A stretch of DNA of 64,000 nt from Sinorhizobium terangae (GTDB taxonomy: Bacteria; Pseudomonadota; Alphaproteobacteria; Rhizobiales; Rhizobiaceae), in assembly GCF_029714365.1 (NCBI RefSeq), contig NZ_CP121659.1, positions 3,116,001-3,180,000 of the forward strand, in the 5' to 3' direction. Shown piece after piece: positions 11,991 through 21,596 of this stretch. A program made the translations under genes and the position numbers. The notes under the pieces are model-generated. The model worked only from the letters and a program-made list of their open reading frames with translations, made no database searches and was not told where the DNA came from. Within the stretch, counting starts at the first letter, position 1. Each line of letters begins with the position of its first letter.

Positions 11991-13004
11991 ATGGCCAGAA
12001 TGACAATGATCGAAGCGGTGCGCAGCGCCATGGACGTCTCAATGGCGCGCGACGAGAACGTCGTCGTCTTCGGTGAGGACGTCGGCTATTTCGGCGGCGT
12101 TTTCCGCTGCACCCAAGGGCTTCAGGCAAAGTACGGCAAGACCCGCTGCTTCGACGCGCCGATCAGCGAATCCGGCATCGTCGGTACCGCGATCGGCATG
12201 GCCGCCTACGGGCTGAAACCCTGCGTCGAAATCCAGTTTGCCGACTACATGTATCCGGCCTACGACCAAATTACCCAAGAGGCGGCACGCATTCGTTACC
12301 GCTCGAACGGTGACTTCACCTGCCCGATCGTCCTGCGCATGCCGACCGGCGGCGGCATCTTCGGCGGCCAGACCCACAGCCAGAGCCCGGAAGCGCTTTT
12401 CACCCATGTCTGCGGCCTGAAGGTCATCGTTCCGTCGAACCCCTACGACGCCAAGGGGTTGCTGATTTCGGCGATCGAGGATCCCGATCCGGTGATGTTC
12501 CTGGAGCCGAAGCGGCTCTACAACGGCCCTTTCGACGGCCACCACGAACGTGCGGTGACGCCCTGGTCGAAACATGAGCTCGGCGACGTTCCGGAGGGAC
12601 ACTATACGATCCCGATCGGCAAGGCCGAAATCCGACGCAAGGGTTCGGCCGTGACGGTGGTCGCCTATGGCACCATGGTGCATGTCGCGCTCGCCGCCGC
12701 CGAAGAAACCGGGATAGACGCGGAAGTGATCGACCTTCGCAGCCTGCTGCCGCTCGACCTCGATACGATCGTGCAGTCCGTCACCAAGACAGGACGCTGC
12801 GTCGTCGTGCACGAGGCGACGCTGACATCCGGCTTTGGCGCTGAGCTCGTGTCTCTCGTGCAGGAGCATTGCTTCTATCATCTGGAAGCCCCTGTCATAC
12901 GGGTCACCGGTTGGGACACACCCTACCCGCACGCTCAGGAATGGGACTATTTCCCCGGCCCCGCGCGCGTCGGCCGCGCGCTCACCGAAGTGATGGAGGC
13001 CTGA
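11991..13004 (+). CDS. bkdA2: 2-oxoisovalerate dehydrogenase E1 component, beta subunit
   Basis: The 337-residue subunit pairs with E1-alpha to build the thiamine diphosphate site of the branched-chain complex. It begins MARMTMIEAVRSAMDVSM and shows the transketolase-like segments VVFGEDVG, APISESGIVGTAIGMA and EIQFADYMYPAYDQI. A C-terminal transketolase domain holds VVHEATLTSGFGAE. The frame opens further upstream at 11892, but that overlaps E1-alpha; the ATG at 11991 follows the E1-alpha stop by one base, consistent with coupling. Confidence 0.95.
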   Translation: MARMTMIEAVRSAMDVSMARDENVVVFGEDVGYFGGVFRCTQGLQAKYGKTRCFDAPISESGIVGTAIGMAAYGLKPCVEIQFADYMYPAYDQITQEAARIRYRSNGDFTCPIVLRMPTGGGIFGGQTHSQSPEALFTHVCGLKVIVPSNPYDAKGLLISAIEDPDPVMFLEPKRLYNGPFDGHHERAVTPWSKHELGDVPEGHYTIPIGKAEIRRKGSAVTVVAYGTMVHVALAAAEETGIDAEVIDLRSLLPLDLDTIVQSVTKTGRCVVVHEATLTSGFGAELVSLVQEHCFYHLEAPVIRVTGWDTPYPHAQEWDYFPGPARVGRALTEVMEA

Positions 13005-13006
13005 CG

Positions 13007-14287
13007 ATGGGCGAGTTTATCCTGAAGATGCCCGATGTCGGCGAAGGTGTGGCCGAGGCCGAGCTTGTCGAATGGCACGTGAAGCCCGGCGATCCCGTGC
13101 GCGAGGACATGGTGCTCGCCGCGGTCATGACCGACAAGGCGACCGTCGAGATCCCCTCGCCGGTCACCGGCAAGGTTTTGTGGCTGGGCGCTGAAATCGG
13201 CGACACGGTCGCGGTCAAGGCGCCGCTCGTCAGGATCGAGACCGCTGGCGAAAACGGCGGACCACAACCGGATAGCGTTCCGGAGGCGCTTGCCGAAGCC
13301 GTTCTCGACGAACCGGTCGCCGTCTCTGCCCCGCCCCCGGAAAAGGCACCGCCAAAGCCCGAAAAGACCGAGCCAAGGCCGGCACCGGCGCCGCGCGAGG
13401 CGCTGGACTTTTCCAGGAAACCGCTCGCCTCGCCGGCCGTCCGGCTCCGCGCGAAGGACAGCGGTGTCGACCTTCGGCAGGTAACCGGCACCGGTCCTGC
13501 CGGGCGGGTCACCCATGACGATCTCGATCTCTTTTTGAGCCGCGGCGCCCAGCCCGCGCCGGCGATCACCGGTCTCGTCCGCAAGACGGCGGTGGAGGAA
13601 ATCAAGGTCACCGGCCTCAGGCGCCGCATCGCCGAGAAGATGACGCTGTCCACCTCGCGCATTCCCCACATCACCTATGTGGAGGAAATGGACATGACGG
13701 CGCTTGAAGACCTGCGCGCGACGATGAACCGCGACCGCAAGCCCGATCAGCCAAAGCTGACGGTCCTGCCCTTCCTGATGCGGGCTCTGGTCAAGACCAT
13801 CGCCGAGCAGCCGGGCGTCAACGCCACCTTCGACGATGGCGCCGGCGTCATTCATCGGCATGCCGCCGTTCACATCGGTATCGCCACCCAGACCCCTGCC
13901 GGCCTTACCGTCCCGGTCGTGCGCCATGCCGAGGCGCGCGGAATCTGGGACTGCGCTGCGGAGCTGAACAGGCTGGCGGATGCCGCCCGCACAGGCACCG
14001 CGACCCGCGACGAGCTGACCGGCTCGACGATTACCATCTCTTCCCTCGGCGCCCTTGGCGGCATCGCCTCAACGCCGGTCATCAACCATCCGGAGGTGGC
14101 GATTGTCGGGGTCAACAAGATCGCCATCCGTCCTGTCTGGGACGGGACGCAATTCGTTCCGCGCAAGATCATGAATCTTTCGTCGAGCTTCGACCACCGC
14201 GTCATCGACGGCTGGGATGCCGCGACCTTCGTCCAGCGGCTGAAGACGCTGCTCGAGACGCCGGCGCTGATTTTCGTGGAAGGATGA
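13007..14287 (+). CDS. bkdB: Branched-chain 2-oxoacid dehydrogenase E2 (dihydrolipoamide acyltransferase)
   Basis: E2 is the core of the complex and transfers acyl groups from lipoate to CoA. The 426-residue protein has one lipoyl domain (residues about 1-77) with the lipoylated lysine in MTDKATVEIPSP, a proline/glutamate-rich linker and a peripheral-subunit-binding domain near residues 140-178 (PAVRLRAKDSGVDL). The acyltransferase domain ends with SSSFDHRVIDGWDAATF, which supplies the catalytic histidine and aspartate. The ATG at 13007 follows the E1-beta stop by two bases. Length and domain order are typical. Confidence 0.95.
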   Translation: MGEFILKMPDVGEGVAEAELVEWHVKPGDPVREDMVLAAVMTDKATVEIPSPVTGKVLWLGAEIGDTVAVKAPLVRIETAGENGGPQPDSVPEALAEAVLDEPVAVSAPPPEKAPPKPEKTEPRPAPAPREALDFSRKPLASPAVRLRAKDSGVDLRQVTGTGPAGRVTHDDLDLFLSRGAQPAPAITGLVRKTAVEEIKVTGLRRRIAEKMTLSTSRIPHITYVEEMDMTALEDLRATMNRDRKPDQPKLTVLPFLMRALVKTIAEQPGVNATFDDGAGVIHRHAAVHIGIATQTPAGLTVPVVRHAEARGIWDCAAELNRLADAARTGTATRDELTGSTITISSLGALGGIASTPVINHPEVAIVGVNKIAIRPVWDGTQFVPRKIMNLSSSFDHRVIDGWDAATFVQRLKTLLETPALIFVEG

Positions 14288-14294
14288 TGCGATC

Positions 14295-15689
14295 ATGAAG
14301 GAAATCTCCTGCAAGCTCCTGGTGCTTGGTGCCGGTCCCGGCGGCTATGTCTGCGCCATCCGCGCCGGCCAACTCGGCGTCGACACCGTGATCGTCGAAA
14401 AGGCAAAGGCCGGCGGCACCTGCCTCAATGTCGGCTGCATCCCCTCGAAGGCGCTGATCCACGCCGCGGAGGAATTTCACAAACTCCGCGCAGCAGAGTC
14501 CGGCAAGAGCCCGCTCGGACTTTCGCTGAGCGCGCCGGCGATCGACCTCGCGCGCACCGTCGCCTGGAAGGACGGCATTGTCGGACGGTTGAACGGCGGC
14601 GTCACGGGCCTGTTGAAGAAGGCGGGCGTCAAGGCGGTTGTCGGCGAGGCACGCTTCGTCGACGGCAAGACCGTGGACGTCGAGACCGAGACCGGCCTGC
14701 AGCGCATTCGCGCCGAGGCGGTCGTCATCGCCACGGGCTCGGCGCCGGTCGAACTGCCCGACTTGCCCTTCGGCGAGAAGGTTATCTCCTCGACCGGTGC
14801 GCTGGCGCTGAAAACGGTTCCCGATACGTTGGCGGTCATCGGCGGCGGCTATATCGGCCTCGAACTCGGCATCGCTTTCGCCAAGCTCGGCTCGAAGGTC
14901 ACCGTGCTCGAAGCCATGGAGCGTGTCCTGCCGCAATACGACGCGGATCTTTCGAAGCCGGTGATGAAGCGCCTCGGCGAACTCGGCATCGATGTTTTCA
15001 CGCGCACTGCCGCCAAACGGCTCTCAGCCGATGGCCGCGGGCTGCTCGCGGAAGAAAACGGCCGGCCTTTCGAGGTGCCTGCCGAAAAGGTGCTCGTGAC
15101 CGTCGGCCGCAGGCCCGTCACGGAAGGATGGGGCATCGAGGAGATCGATCTCGATCTCGCCGGGAGGTTCATCCGCATCGACGATCAGTGCCGCACCTCG
15201 ATGCGCGGCATCTACGCGATCGGCGACGTCACCGGTGAGCCGATGCTCGCCCATCGCGCCATGGCGCAGGGCGAGATGGTGGCCGAGATCGTTGCCGGAC
15301 ATAAGCGGAGTTGGGACAAGCATTGCATCCCGGCCGTCTGCTTCACCGATCCGGAGATCGTCAGTGCCGGCCTTTCACCGGACGAGGCGCGCGCGACCGG
15401 CGTCGAGATCAAGATCGGCCAGTTTCCCTTCCAGGCGAACGGCCGCGCCATGGCGACGCTTTCCGAGGACGGGTTCGTCCGCGTCGTCGCACGCGCCGAC
15501 AACCACCTCGTCCTCGGCATCCACGCGGTCGGCCACGGCGTCTCGGAACTCTCGGCGACCTTCGCGCTGGCGATCGAGATGGGCGCGCGCCTTGAGGACA
15601 TCGCCGGCACCATCCACGCGCATCCGACGCAATCGGAGGCGTTCCAGGAAGCAGCCTTCAAGGGATTGGGGCACGCGCTGCATATTTGA
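14295..15689 (+). CDS. lpdV: Dihydrolipoyl dehydrogenase E3 of the branched-chain complex
   Basis: The 464-residue flavoprotein re-oxidises dihydrolipoamide with NAD+. It shows the FAD loop VLGAGPGGYVCAIRAGQLG, the redox-active disulphide in GGTCLNVGCIPSKA (C-x4-C, near residue 43), an NAD loop VIGGGYIGLELG and the C-terminal His-Glu dyad in IHAHPTQSEAF. It is the last gene of the bkd operon, seven bases after E2, which points to an E3 dedicated to this complex. An inverted-repeat region follows, between it and the convergent thiolase gene. Confidence 0.95.
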   Translation: MKEISCKLLVLGAGPGGYVCAIRAGQLGVDTVIVEKAKAGGTCLNVGCIPSKALIHAAEEFHKLRAAESGKSPLGLSLSAPAIDLARTVAWKDGIVGRLNGGVTGLLKKAGVKAVVGEARFVDGKTVDVETETGLQRIRAEAVVIATGSAPVELPDLPFGEKVISSTGALALKTVPDTLAVIGGGYIGLELGIAFAKLGSKVTVLEAMERVLPQYDADLSKPVMKRLGELGIDVFTRTAAKRLSADGRGLLAEENGRPFEVPAEKVLVTVGRRPVTEGWGIEEIDLDLAGRFIRIDDQCRTSMRGIYAIGDVTGEPMLAHRAMAQGEMVAEIVAGHKRSWDKHCIPAVCFTDPEIVSAGLSPDEARATGVEIKIGQFPFQANGRAMATLSEDGFVRVVARADNHLVLGIHAVGHGVSELSATFALAIEMGARLEDIAGTIHAHPTQSEAFQEAAFKGLGHALHI

Positions 15690-15719
15690 GAGGCGCCTCC
15701 TATCATTACGCGTTGGCGC

Positions 15720-15892
15720 GCCTGAAAAAGACCCCTCCCCAACCCTCCAAGGGGAAGGGGCTTACGATGCCGCGTCCGCTCACTCCATTTTGACGATTCG
15801 TTCGCTCGATATTTCCAGGTGTCCATAGTCGGTTGCAGCGGGCTCCAAGCCCCTCCCCCTTGTGGGGAAGGGTTGGGGAAGAGTCTTTTTCC
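15720..15892. repeat. Long inverted repeat between convergent genes
   Basis: The arms AAAAAGACCCCTCCCCAACC (from 15724) and GGTTGGGGAAGAGTCTTTTT (ending near 15890) are near-perfect inverse copies. Inside them a second pair, AAGGGGAAGGGGCTT and AAGCCCCTCCCCCTT, is also inverted. The element fills most of the gap between the convergent lpdV and acetyltransferase genes and could stop transcription from either side. It has the look of a mobile palindromic repeat of rhizobia. Confidence 0.75.
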
Positions 15893-15895
15893 GCG

Positions 15896-17077
15896 CTACT
15901 GCAGCAGTTCCAGCCCGACCGCCGTCGCCTCGCCTCCGCCGATGCAGAGCGAGGCGATGCCGCGTTTGACGCCGTTGGCGCGCATCGCATGAAGCAGGGT
16001 TACGACGATACGGGCGCCAGAGGCGCCGATCGGGTGGCCGAGTGCACAGGCGCCGCCGTGGATGTTGACGATGTCGTCGGAGAGGCCGAGATCGCGGATC
16101 GCCGCCATGGCGACGACGGCGAAGGCCTCGTTGATCTCGTAGAGACCGACACTCGCTTTCTCCCAGTTGAGCTTGTCGATGAGCTTCTCGATGGCGCCGA
16201 TCGGTGCGGTCGTGAACCAGGCCGGCTCCTGGGCGTGGCCGGCATGGCCGGCAACGATCGCCAGCGGTGTCAGTCCTCGCCTTTCCGCTTCGCTCGCGCG
16301 CATCAGGATCAGGGCGGCGGCGCCGTCGGAGATGGAGGAGGAATTGGCAGCCGTGACGCTGCCGCCGTCGCGGAAGGCGGGTTTCAGCTTCGGTATCTTC
16401 GCCGGATCGGCCTTCGTCGGCCCCTCATCCCGGTCGAGATTGGCACTGCCGCGTTTGCCGCCATCGACGACTGCCACAAGTTCGCCGGCAAAGGACTTCT
16501 CTTGCGCCGCCTTCAGCGCCCTTTCGAGAGAACGAAGGGCGAAGCCGTCCTGATCGGCCCGGGAGAATTGGTAATGCTGCGCCGTATCCTCGGCATAGGT
16601 GCCCATCAACCGACCGGAATAGGCGTCCTCCAGCCCGTCGAGGAACATGTGGTCCTTGACCTCGCCGTGACCCAGTCGGAAGCCACCACGGGCCTTGGGC
16701 AGCAGATAGGGGGCGTTGGTCATCGACTCCATGCCGCCGGCGGCGATCACCGACGCACTGCCGGAGAGAAGCGCATCGTGACCGAGCATCAGCGCCTTCA
16801 TGCCGGAACCGCAGACCTTTGAGACCGTGGTCGAGGGCGTTTCCTTTCCGAGGCCGGCGCCAATGGCCGCCTGGCGAGCGGGGTTCTGGCCGATGCCGGC
16901 CGGCAAGACATTGCCCATCAGGACTTCGTCGACCGCATCGAGAGCGGCACGCTCGAGCGCCGCCTTCAAGGCGATGGCGCCGAGTTCCGGTGCCGTCAGG
17001 TCCTTCAATCCTCCCTGAAACGCACCCATCGGCGTACGCGCCGCCGACACGATAACAACTGGATCGCGATTGCTCAT
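15896..17077 (-). CDS. phbA: Acetyl-CoA acetyltransferase (thiolase II)
   Basis: The 393-residue enzyme condenses two acetyl-CoA to acetoacetyl-CoA (or cleaves it), either for polyhydroxybutyrate synthesis or for degradation of ketogenic compounds. The nucleophilic cysteine is in TVSKVCGSGMKA (about residue 89), the NEAF motif is in YEINEAFAV, GHPIGASGAR carries the active histidine, and the second cysteine is in SLCIGGGEA. It is convergent with the bkd operon, whose leucine and isoleucine products enter acetyl-CoA and acetoacetate metabolism. No phbB is visible here, so a catabolic role is equally possible. The gene symbol is tentative. Confidence 0.9.
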   Translation of the reverse strand: MSNRDPVVIVSAARTPMGAFQGGLKDLTAPELGAIALKAALERAALDAVDEVLMGNVLPAGIGQNPARQAAIGAGLGKETPSTTVSKVCGSGMKALMLGHDALLSGSASVIAAGGMESMTNAPYLLPKARGGFRLGHGEVKDHMFLDGLEDAYSGRLMGTYAEDTAQHYQFSRADQDGFALRSLERALKAAQEKSFAGELVAVVDGGKRGSANLDRDEGPTKADPAKIPKLKPAFRDGGSVTAANSSSISDGAAALILMRASEAERRGLTPLAIVAGHAGHAQEPAWFTTAPIGAIEKLIDKLNWEKASVGLYEINEAFAVVAMAAIRDLGLSDDIVNIHGGACALGHPIGASGARIVVTLLHAMRANGVKRGIASLCIGGGEATAVGLELLQ

Positions 17078-17131
17078 CTTCGTCCTCCCGAATGGAGAGC
17101 GCCGTTTCTGGCCCTCGTCCCGCTGCCGCGA

Positions 17132-17157
17132 CCTTCTCCCCGCTCGCGGGGAGAAGG
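17132..17157. repeat. Palindromic repeat upstream of acetyltransferase gene
   Basis: A perfect 12-base inverted repeat, CCTTCTCCCCGC (17132-17143) and its inverse (17146-17157), is separated by two bases. A related CCCTCCCGCCTGCGGGAAG stretch follows near 17177. This C/G-rich hairpin is of a kind frequently dispersed in rhizobial intergenic DNA. It sits upstream of the acetyltransferase gene and downstream of purU. Confidence 0.75.
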
Positions 17158-17307
17158 GGCATGCCGCGCCGCTCCCCCTCCCGCCTGCGGGAAGAGAGCT
17201 AGGGTGAGGGGCAAGCGCCCTCAGCCCCAGGCGTGCGCGTCAGCGTAATCTGAGAGCGACTATAGCCGCGGAAAACGGCGAAGCAACAGCGGTAGTCGCC
17301 GGCTGCG

Positions 17308-18192
17308 TCAACCCATCCGCTCCGACGCATAGCTCCCCGGGCTCGGCGGGAAGACGACGACCCGGTTGCCGTTGATGAAGCAGCGGTGGTGGATGTGGGC
17401 GTGGACGGCGCGGGCGAGCACTTGGCTTTCGACGTCGCGGCCGATCGAGACATAGTCCTCGGCCGACTGCGCGTGGGTGATGCGGGCAATGTCCTGCTCG
17501 ATGATCGGGCCCTCGTCGAGATCGGCGGTGACGTAATGCGCCGTCGCGCCGATCAGCTTGACGCCGCGCTCATAGGCCTGCTTGTAGGGATTGGCGCCCT
17601 TGAACGACGGCAAGAAGGAATGGTGGATGTTGATGATCTTCCCCGACATCTTCTTGCAGAGCGCGTCGGACAAGACCTGCATGTAGCGGGCCAGCACGAT
17701 CAATTCGGCCCCGGTCTGCTCGACGAGTTCCATCAGCTGGGCTTCGGCTTTCGGCTTGTTTTCCTTCGTCACCTTGATGCAGTGGAAGGGAATGTCGTGG
17801 TTGACGACCACCTTCTGGTAGTCGAAGTGGTTGGAGACGACGCCGACGATGTCGATCGGCAGTGCGCCGATCTTCCAGCGGTAGAGCAGGTCGTTGAGGC
17901 AATGGCCGAAACGCGACACCATCAACAGCACCTTCATGCGCTCTTCCGAATCGCGGATTTCCATCGTCATCTTGAAGCGCTCTATAACCGGTGCAAAGCC
18001 TTCGCGCAGTTCCTCCAGCTTCGCGCCATCCTGGCTGATGAAAGTGAGTCGCATGAAGAACAGACCCGTTTCGAGATCGTCGAACTGCGAGCTGTCGCTG
18101 ATGTAACAGCCTTTTTCCGCGAGAAAACCGGTGACGGCAGCGACGATGCCGCGGGTGGATTTGCAGGTGACGGTCAGCACATAGCTTTTCAT
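17308..18192 (-). CDS. purU: Formyltetrahydrofolate deformylase
   Basis: PurU hydrolyses 10-formyl-tetrahydrofolate to formate and tetrahydrofolate, balancing one-carbon pools. The 294-residue protein has an N-terminal ACT domain (residues about 1-85, starting MKSYVLTVTCKSTRGIVA) and a formyltransferase-like domain. The catalytic Asn-His-Asp set is visible as NIHHSFLPSF and, later, the Asp in VTADLDEGPIIEQD. Length is normal. It is probably monocistronic. The nearby demethylating flavoprotein at 49.8 kb also makes one-carbon units, but it is too far away to imply co-regulation. Confidence 0.95.
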   Translation of the reverse strand: MKSYVLTVTCKSTRGIVAAVTGFLAEKGCYISDSSQFDDLETGLFFMRLTFISQDGAKLEELREGFAPVIERFKMTMEIRDSEERMKVLLMVSRFGHCLNDLLYRWKIGALPIDIVGVVSNHFDYQKVVVNHDIPFHCIKVTKENKPKAEAQLMELVEQTGAELIVLARYMQVLSDALCKKMSGKIINIHHSFLPSFKGANPYKQAYERGVKLIGATAHYVTADLDEGPIIEQDIARITHAQSAEDYVSIGRDVESQVLARAVHAHIHHRCFINGNRVVVFPPSPGSYASERMG

Positions 18193-18381
18193 CGATGGGT
18201 CTTTCGCTCTAGAGGTGTTTCCGGCGCGCCCTTAGACGGGCAGTGACGCGAAAACTAGCGTGACGATTTCAGGCTCGCCAATCCAATCGCGACATCGGCT
18301 GGACGGAACAGGCCACGGCGAGCCATGCCGGAAAGCTCTGCTTGCGAGAGGTGGGGCTCGTAGGCCAGAGCGCGGGATGAC

Positions 18382-19023
18382 CTAGGACTTCACCCGATCG
18401 GGATGTGCGCTCGCGAAAGCCTCGATCTCGGCGCAGTGCGCGTCGATGGCGACGATCCTTGGGCAAGCGGAAAGATCGACGCCCCAGCGCCGCGCGTTGT
18501 AGACCTGGGGTACAAGGCAAAAATCCGCCATGGTCGGCCGATTGCCGTGGCAGAACTCGCCGGTAGACGGGTGGTCGAGCATGCGCTCGAAGGCAGCAAG
18601 GCCCTCGCCGATGAACTTGTGCATCCAGGCGCGTCGCGCTGCTTCGCCATCCTCGGCACTGGCCATCACGTAACCGATCACCCCGAGATTGCAGACGGGA
18701 TGGATATCCATGGCGATGGCATAGGACAGCGCACGCACCCGCTGTCGGCCGATCGCGTCAGCAGGCAGGAAGCCGCTGCCTTCCCTCGTCTCCGCCAGAT
18801 ACTCGATGATCGCGAGTGACTGAGTAAAACGTTCGCCGTCGATATCGAGCACCGGCACCAGGCCCTGCGGATTGCGTGCCAGATGGTCCGGCCCGCGATG
18901 GGCCTTGGCGATGAGATCGACCGGAACGGAGGCGTAGGGCTCGCCGAGCTGATTGAGCGCGATCCTCAGGCGATAGCTCGCCGACGAGCGCCAGTAGTCG
19001 TAAAGAATGGTTTCCTCCGCCAC
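18382..19023 (-). CDS. maiA: Maleylacetoacetate isomerase (zeta-class GST)
   Basis: The 213-residue enzyme isomerises maleylacetoacetate to fumarylacetoacetate with glutathione, the penultimate step of tyrosine breakdown. The zeta-class motif SSASYRLRIAL is at residues 13-23, NPQGLVPVLDIDG provides the glutathione-binding proline, and QSLAIIEYL follows. It lies 33 bases downstream of fahA in the same direction, so the two are co-transcribed. Length and motifs are typical. Confidence 0.94.
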   Translation of the reverse strand: MAEETILYDYWRSSASYRLRIALNQLGEPYASVPVDLIAKAHRGPDHLARNPQGLVPVLDIDGERFTQSLAIIEYLAETREGSGFLPADAIGRQRVRALSYAIAMDIHPVCNLGVIGYVMASAEDGEAARRAWMHKFIGEGLAAFERMLDHPSTGEFCHGNRPTMADFCLVPQVYNARRWGVDLSACPRIVAIDAHCAEIEAFASAHPDRVKS

Positions 19024-19056
19024 CTTTGCCTCCGATCCGATCAGTTTCGCGCGCTG

Positions 19057-20073
19057 TCAGACGCGATCGTATTTCTCGACCGTCTGTTCGATGGCGCCGA
19101 AGATCGAATGGCCAGCGGCATCCTTCATTTCGATCCGGACCACGTCGCCGAACTTGAGGAAGTTCGTTTTTGGCGCACCGCTGTCGATCGTCTCGATCAT
19201 GCGGATCTCGGCGATGCAGGAGTAGCCGGCCCCGCCTTCCGCCACCGGCTTACCCGGCCCGCCATCGAGCTTGTTGGAAACAGTGCCGGAACCGATGATC
19301 GTGCCGGCCGAAAGTGGCCGGGTGCAGGCCGCATGCGCGATCAATTGCGGGAAGTCGAAGGTCATGTCGACGCCGGCATTGGCACGACCGAAGGGCTTGC
19401 CGTTGAGGTCGACACGAAGCGGCAGGTGCAGCTTGCCCCCATCCCAGGCATCGCCCAGTTCGTCCGGCGTTACCGCGACTGGCGAGAAGGCGGACGACGG
19501 TTTCGACTGGTAGAAGCCGAAGCCTTTGGCGAGTTCGGCAGGGATGAGGCCGCGCAGCGAAACGTCGTTGACAAGCATGACCAGGCGGATCGCCCGCCGG
19601 GCTTCTTCGAGGCCCGCCCCCATCGGGACGTCATCGACGACGACGGCGACTTCCCCTTCCATGTCGATGCCCCACGCTTCGTCCGCCATCGTGATCGGAT
19701 CGCGCGGTCCGAGAAAGCTGTCGGAGCCGCCCTGATAGATCAGCGGATCGGTCCAGAAGCTCGCCGGCATCTCGGCATTGCGCGCCTTCCTGACAAGCTC
19801 GACATGATTGACATAGGCCGAACCGTCGGCCCACTGATACGCCCGCGGCAAGGGCGAGGTCGCATCATGCTCGTGAAAGCGCATGGTCGGCTGGGACCCA
19901 GTCTCGATGCCTTCCGCGACGCGTGCAAGCCGTGGCCCGGCATGCGCCCAATCGTCGAGTGCCGCCTGCAGCGTGCGGGCGATATGGCCGACCTCGGAGC
20001 AACGGGTCAGGTCTTTCGAGACCACGACGAGCTTGCCGTCGCGGGTGGAGTCTTTCAGCGTCGCGAGTTTCAT
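19057..20073 (-). CDS. fahA: Fumarylacetoacetase (fumarylacetoacetate hydrolase)
   Basis: This 338-residue hydrolase splits fumarylacetoacetate into fumarate and acetoacetate, completing homogentisate catabolism. The metal-binding residues of the FAH fold are visible in WGIDMEGEVAVVVDDV and in the segment VMLVNDVSLRGLIP. The GTIIGSGTVSN stretch is also characteristic. It is preceded by hmgA (83-base gap) and followed by maiA, all on the minus strand. The acetoacetate produced could be used by the thiolase at 15.9 kb. Confidence 0.94.
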   Translation of the reverse strand: MKLATLKDSTRDGKLVVVSKDLTRCSEVGHIARTLQAALDDWAHAGPRLARVAEGIETGSQPTMRFHEHDATSPLPRAYQWADGSAYVNHVELVRKARNAEMPASFWTDPLIYQGGSDSFLGPRDPITMADEAWGIDMEGEVAVVVDDVPMGAGLEEARRAIRLVMLVNDVSLRGLIPAELAKGFGFYQSKPSSAFSPVAVTPDELGDAWDGGKLHLPLRVDLNGKPFGRANAGVDMTFDFPQLIAHAACTRPLSAGTIIGSGTVSNKLDGGPGKPVAEGGAGYSCIAEIRMIETIDSGAPKTNFLKFGDVVRIEMKDAAGHSIFGAIEQTVEKYDRV

Positions 20074-20156
20074 GGACTGGTGTTTCCCGATGTGTTCTGT
20101 TGACCCGCGCCGGACGGCGCAGATCAGTGCACCATGTCACGGTTCTTCGCCGGATG

Positions 20157-21518
20157 TCACTTGATTCCGGGCGTGCCGTCGAATTTCCGTTCGAGGCCGG
20201 ACCAGCAGTCGATGTAATCGTGCTGCAGGGTGTCGAGCTCCGCGGCGAACTTGGTCAATTGCTGCGGGAATCGGGTCTCGAACATGAAGGCCATGGTGTT
20301 GTCGAGCTTCACCGGCTTCAGCTCTCCATTCGATGCCTTCTCGAAGCCGGTGAAGTCCGGCCCGTGCGGCAGCATCATGTTGTGCAGGCTCATGCCGCCC
20401 GGCACGAAGCCTTCCTCCTTCGCGTCGTAGCGCCCATAGATCAGCCCCATGAACTCGCTCATGATGTTGCGGTGATACCAGGGCGGGCGGAAGGTGTGTT
20501 CGGCGACCAGCCAGCGCGGCGGGAAGATGACGAAATCGACATTGGCCGTGCCCTCCTCGCCCGATGGCGCCGTCAGCACGGTGAAGATCGACGGATCCGG
20601 GTGGTCGAACAGGATTGCGCCGACCGGTGAGAAGGTCTTGAGGTCGTATTTATAGGGCGCGTAGTTGCCGTGCCAGGCGACGACGTCGAGCGGCGAATGG
20701 TCGATCTCGGTGACATGGAAGGAGCCACACCATTTCACATGGACGCGGCAGGGCATTTCCTTGTCTTCGTAGGCGGCGACCGGCGTCTTGAAATCGCGCG
20801 GATTGGCAAGGCAGTTGGCGCCGATCGGCCCGCGATCCGGCAGCGTGAACTTCGCGCCGTAGTTTTCGCAAATGTAGCCGCGCCAGAGCTTTTCATCGCT
20901 CAGCCGAGTGACCTTGAACATCGTCCCGCGCGGTACGATGCAGATTTCCGCCGGTTCAACGTCCATCTTGCCGAGTTCGGTGAAGACGCGGATGGCGCCG
21001 GTTTCTGGCACGATCAGCAACTCGCCGTCGGCATTGAAGAAATAGTCGTCGACCATATCAGCATTGAAGGCGTAGCTATGCGCCGCCATCCCCGCCTGCG
21101 TCAGGACATCGCCGGCGGTGGTCATGGTCCGGATACCTTCGAGGAAGTTCAGTTTTTCCGAAGGCATCGGCAACGGGCTCCAGCGCAGCTGCCCGAGCGC
21201 CAGCGAATGCTCGGCAATATGCGGCGCCGTCTTCCAATGCGGATAGTCGATCTTCTTGAAGCGTCCGGTATGCCGGACGCTCGGACGAATGCGGTAGAGC
21301 CAGGAGCGCTCATTGGTGCCCCGCGGCGCGGTGAACGGAGAACCGGAAAGCTGCTCTGCGTACAGCCCATATTCGCATTTCTGCGGGCTGTTCTGGCCTT
21401 GAGGCAGGGCGCCCGGCAAGCTTTCGGTCTCGAAATCGTTGCCAAATCCGGGCATGTAGGAGAGCGCCCGTTCCGCAGCCGTGCCGGCTTCGCGTTGCTT
21501 TTCCGCCTTTTCCAACAT
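20157..21518 (-). CDS. hmgA: Homogentisate 1,2-dioxygenase
   Basis: HmgA is the Fe(II) dioxygenase that opens the ring of homogentisate. From the ATG at 21518 ([12 protein letters not shown]) the protein has 453 residues, and AGGAGG lies eight bases upstream; an in-frame GTG nine bases earlier lies on the ribosome-binding site itself and is rejected. Conserved family segments include [12 protein letters not shown], the iron-ligand region [12 protein letters not shown] (His and Glu) and [12 protein letters not shown] (His). It leads the hmgA-fahA-maiA operon and is divergent from the MarR-type gene. Confidence 0.95.
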   Translation of the reverse strand: MLEKAEKQREAGTAAERALSYMPGFGNDFETESLPGALPQGQNSPQKCEYGLYAEQLSGSPFTAPRGTNERSWLYRIRPSVRHTGRFKKIDYPHWKTAPHIAEHSLALGQLRWSPLPMPSEKLNFLEGIRTMTTAGDVLTQAGMAAHSYAFNADMVDDYFFNADGELLIVPETGAIRVFTELGKMDVEPAEICIVPRGTMFKVTRLSDEKLWRGYICENYGAKFTLPDRGPIGANCLANPRDFKTPVAAYEDKEMPCRVHVKWCGSFHVTEIDHSPLDVVAWHGNYAPYKYDLKTFSPVGAILFDHPDPSIFTVLTAPSGEEGTANVDFVIFPPRWLVAEHTFRPPWYHRNIMSEFMGLIYGRYDAKEEGFVPGGMSLHNMMLPHGPDFTGFEKASNGELKPVKLDNTMAFMFETRFPQQLTKFAAELDTLQHDYIDCWSGLERKFDGTPGIK

Positions 21519-21550
21519 GGCTTGCACCTCCTCTTATCGTCGCTATATTG

Positions 21551-21582
21551 GTTACAATCGTAACTATTGATTTTGTAACTAT
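21551..21582. promoter_or_regulatory. Probable MarR operator between hmgA and marR
   Basis: The 78 bases between divergent hmgA and the MarR gene hold the inverted repeat GTTAC-N4-GTAAC (21551-21564). The word GTAACTAT occurs twice, at 21560-21567 and 21575-21582, 15 bases apart. Such a site between a regulator and its divergent target is typical for MarR autoregulation. Binding is inferred, not shown. Confidence 0.65.
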
Positions 21583-21596
21583 CAAGGAAGGAAGCG

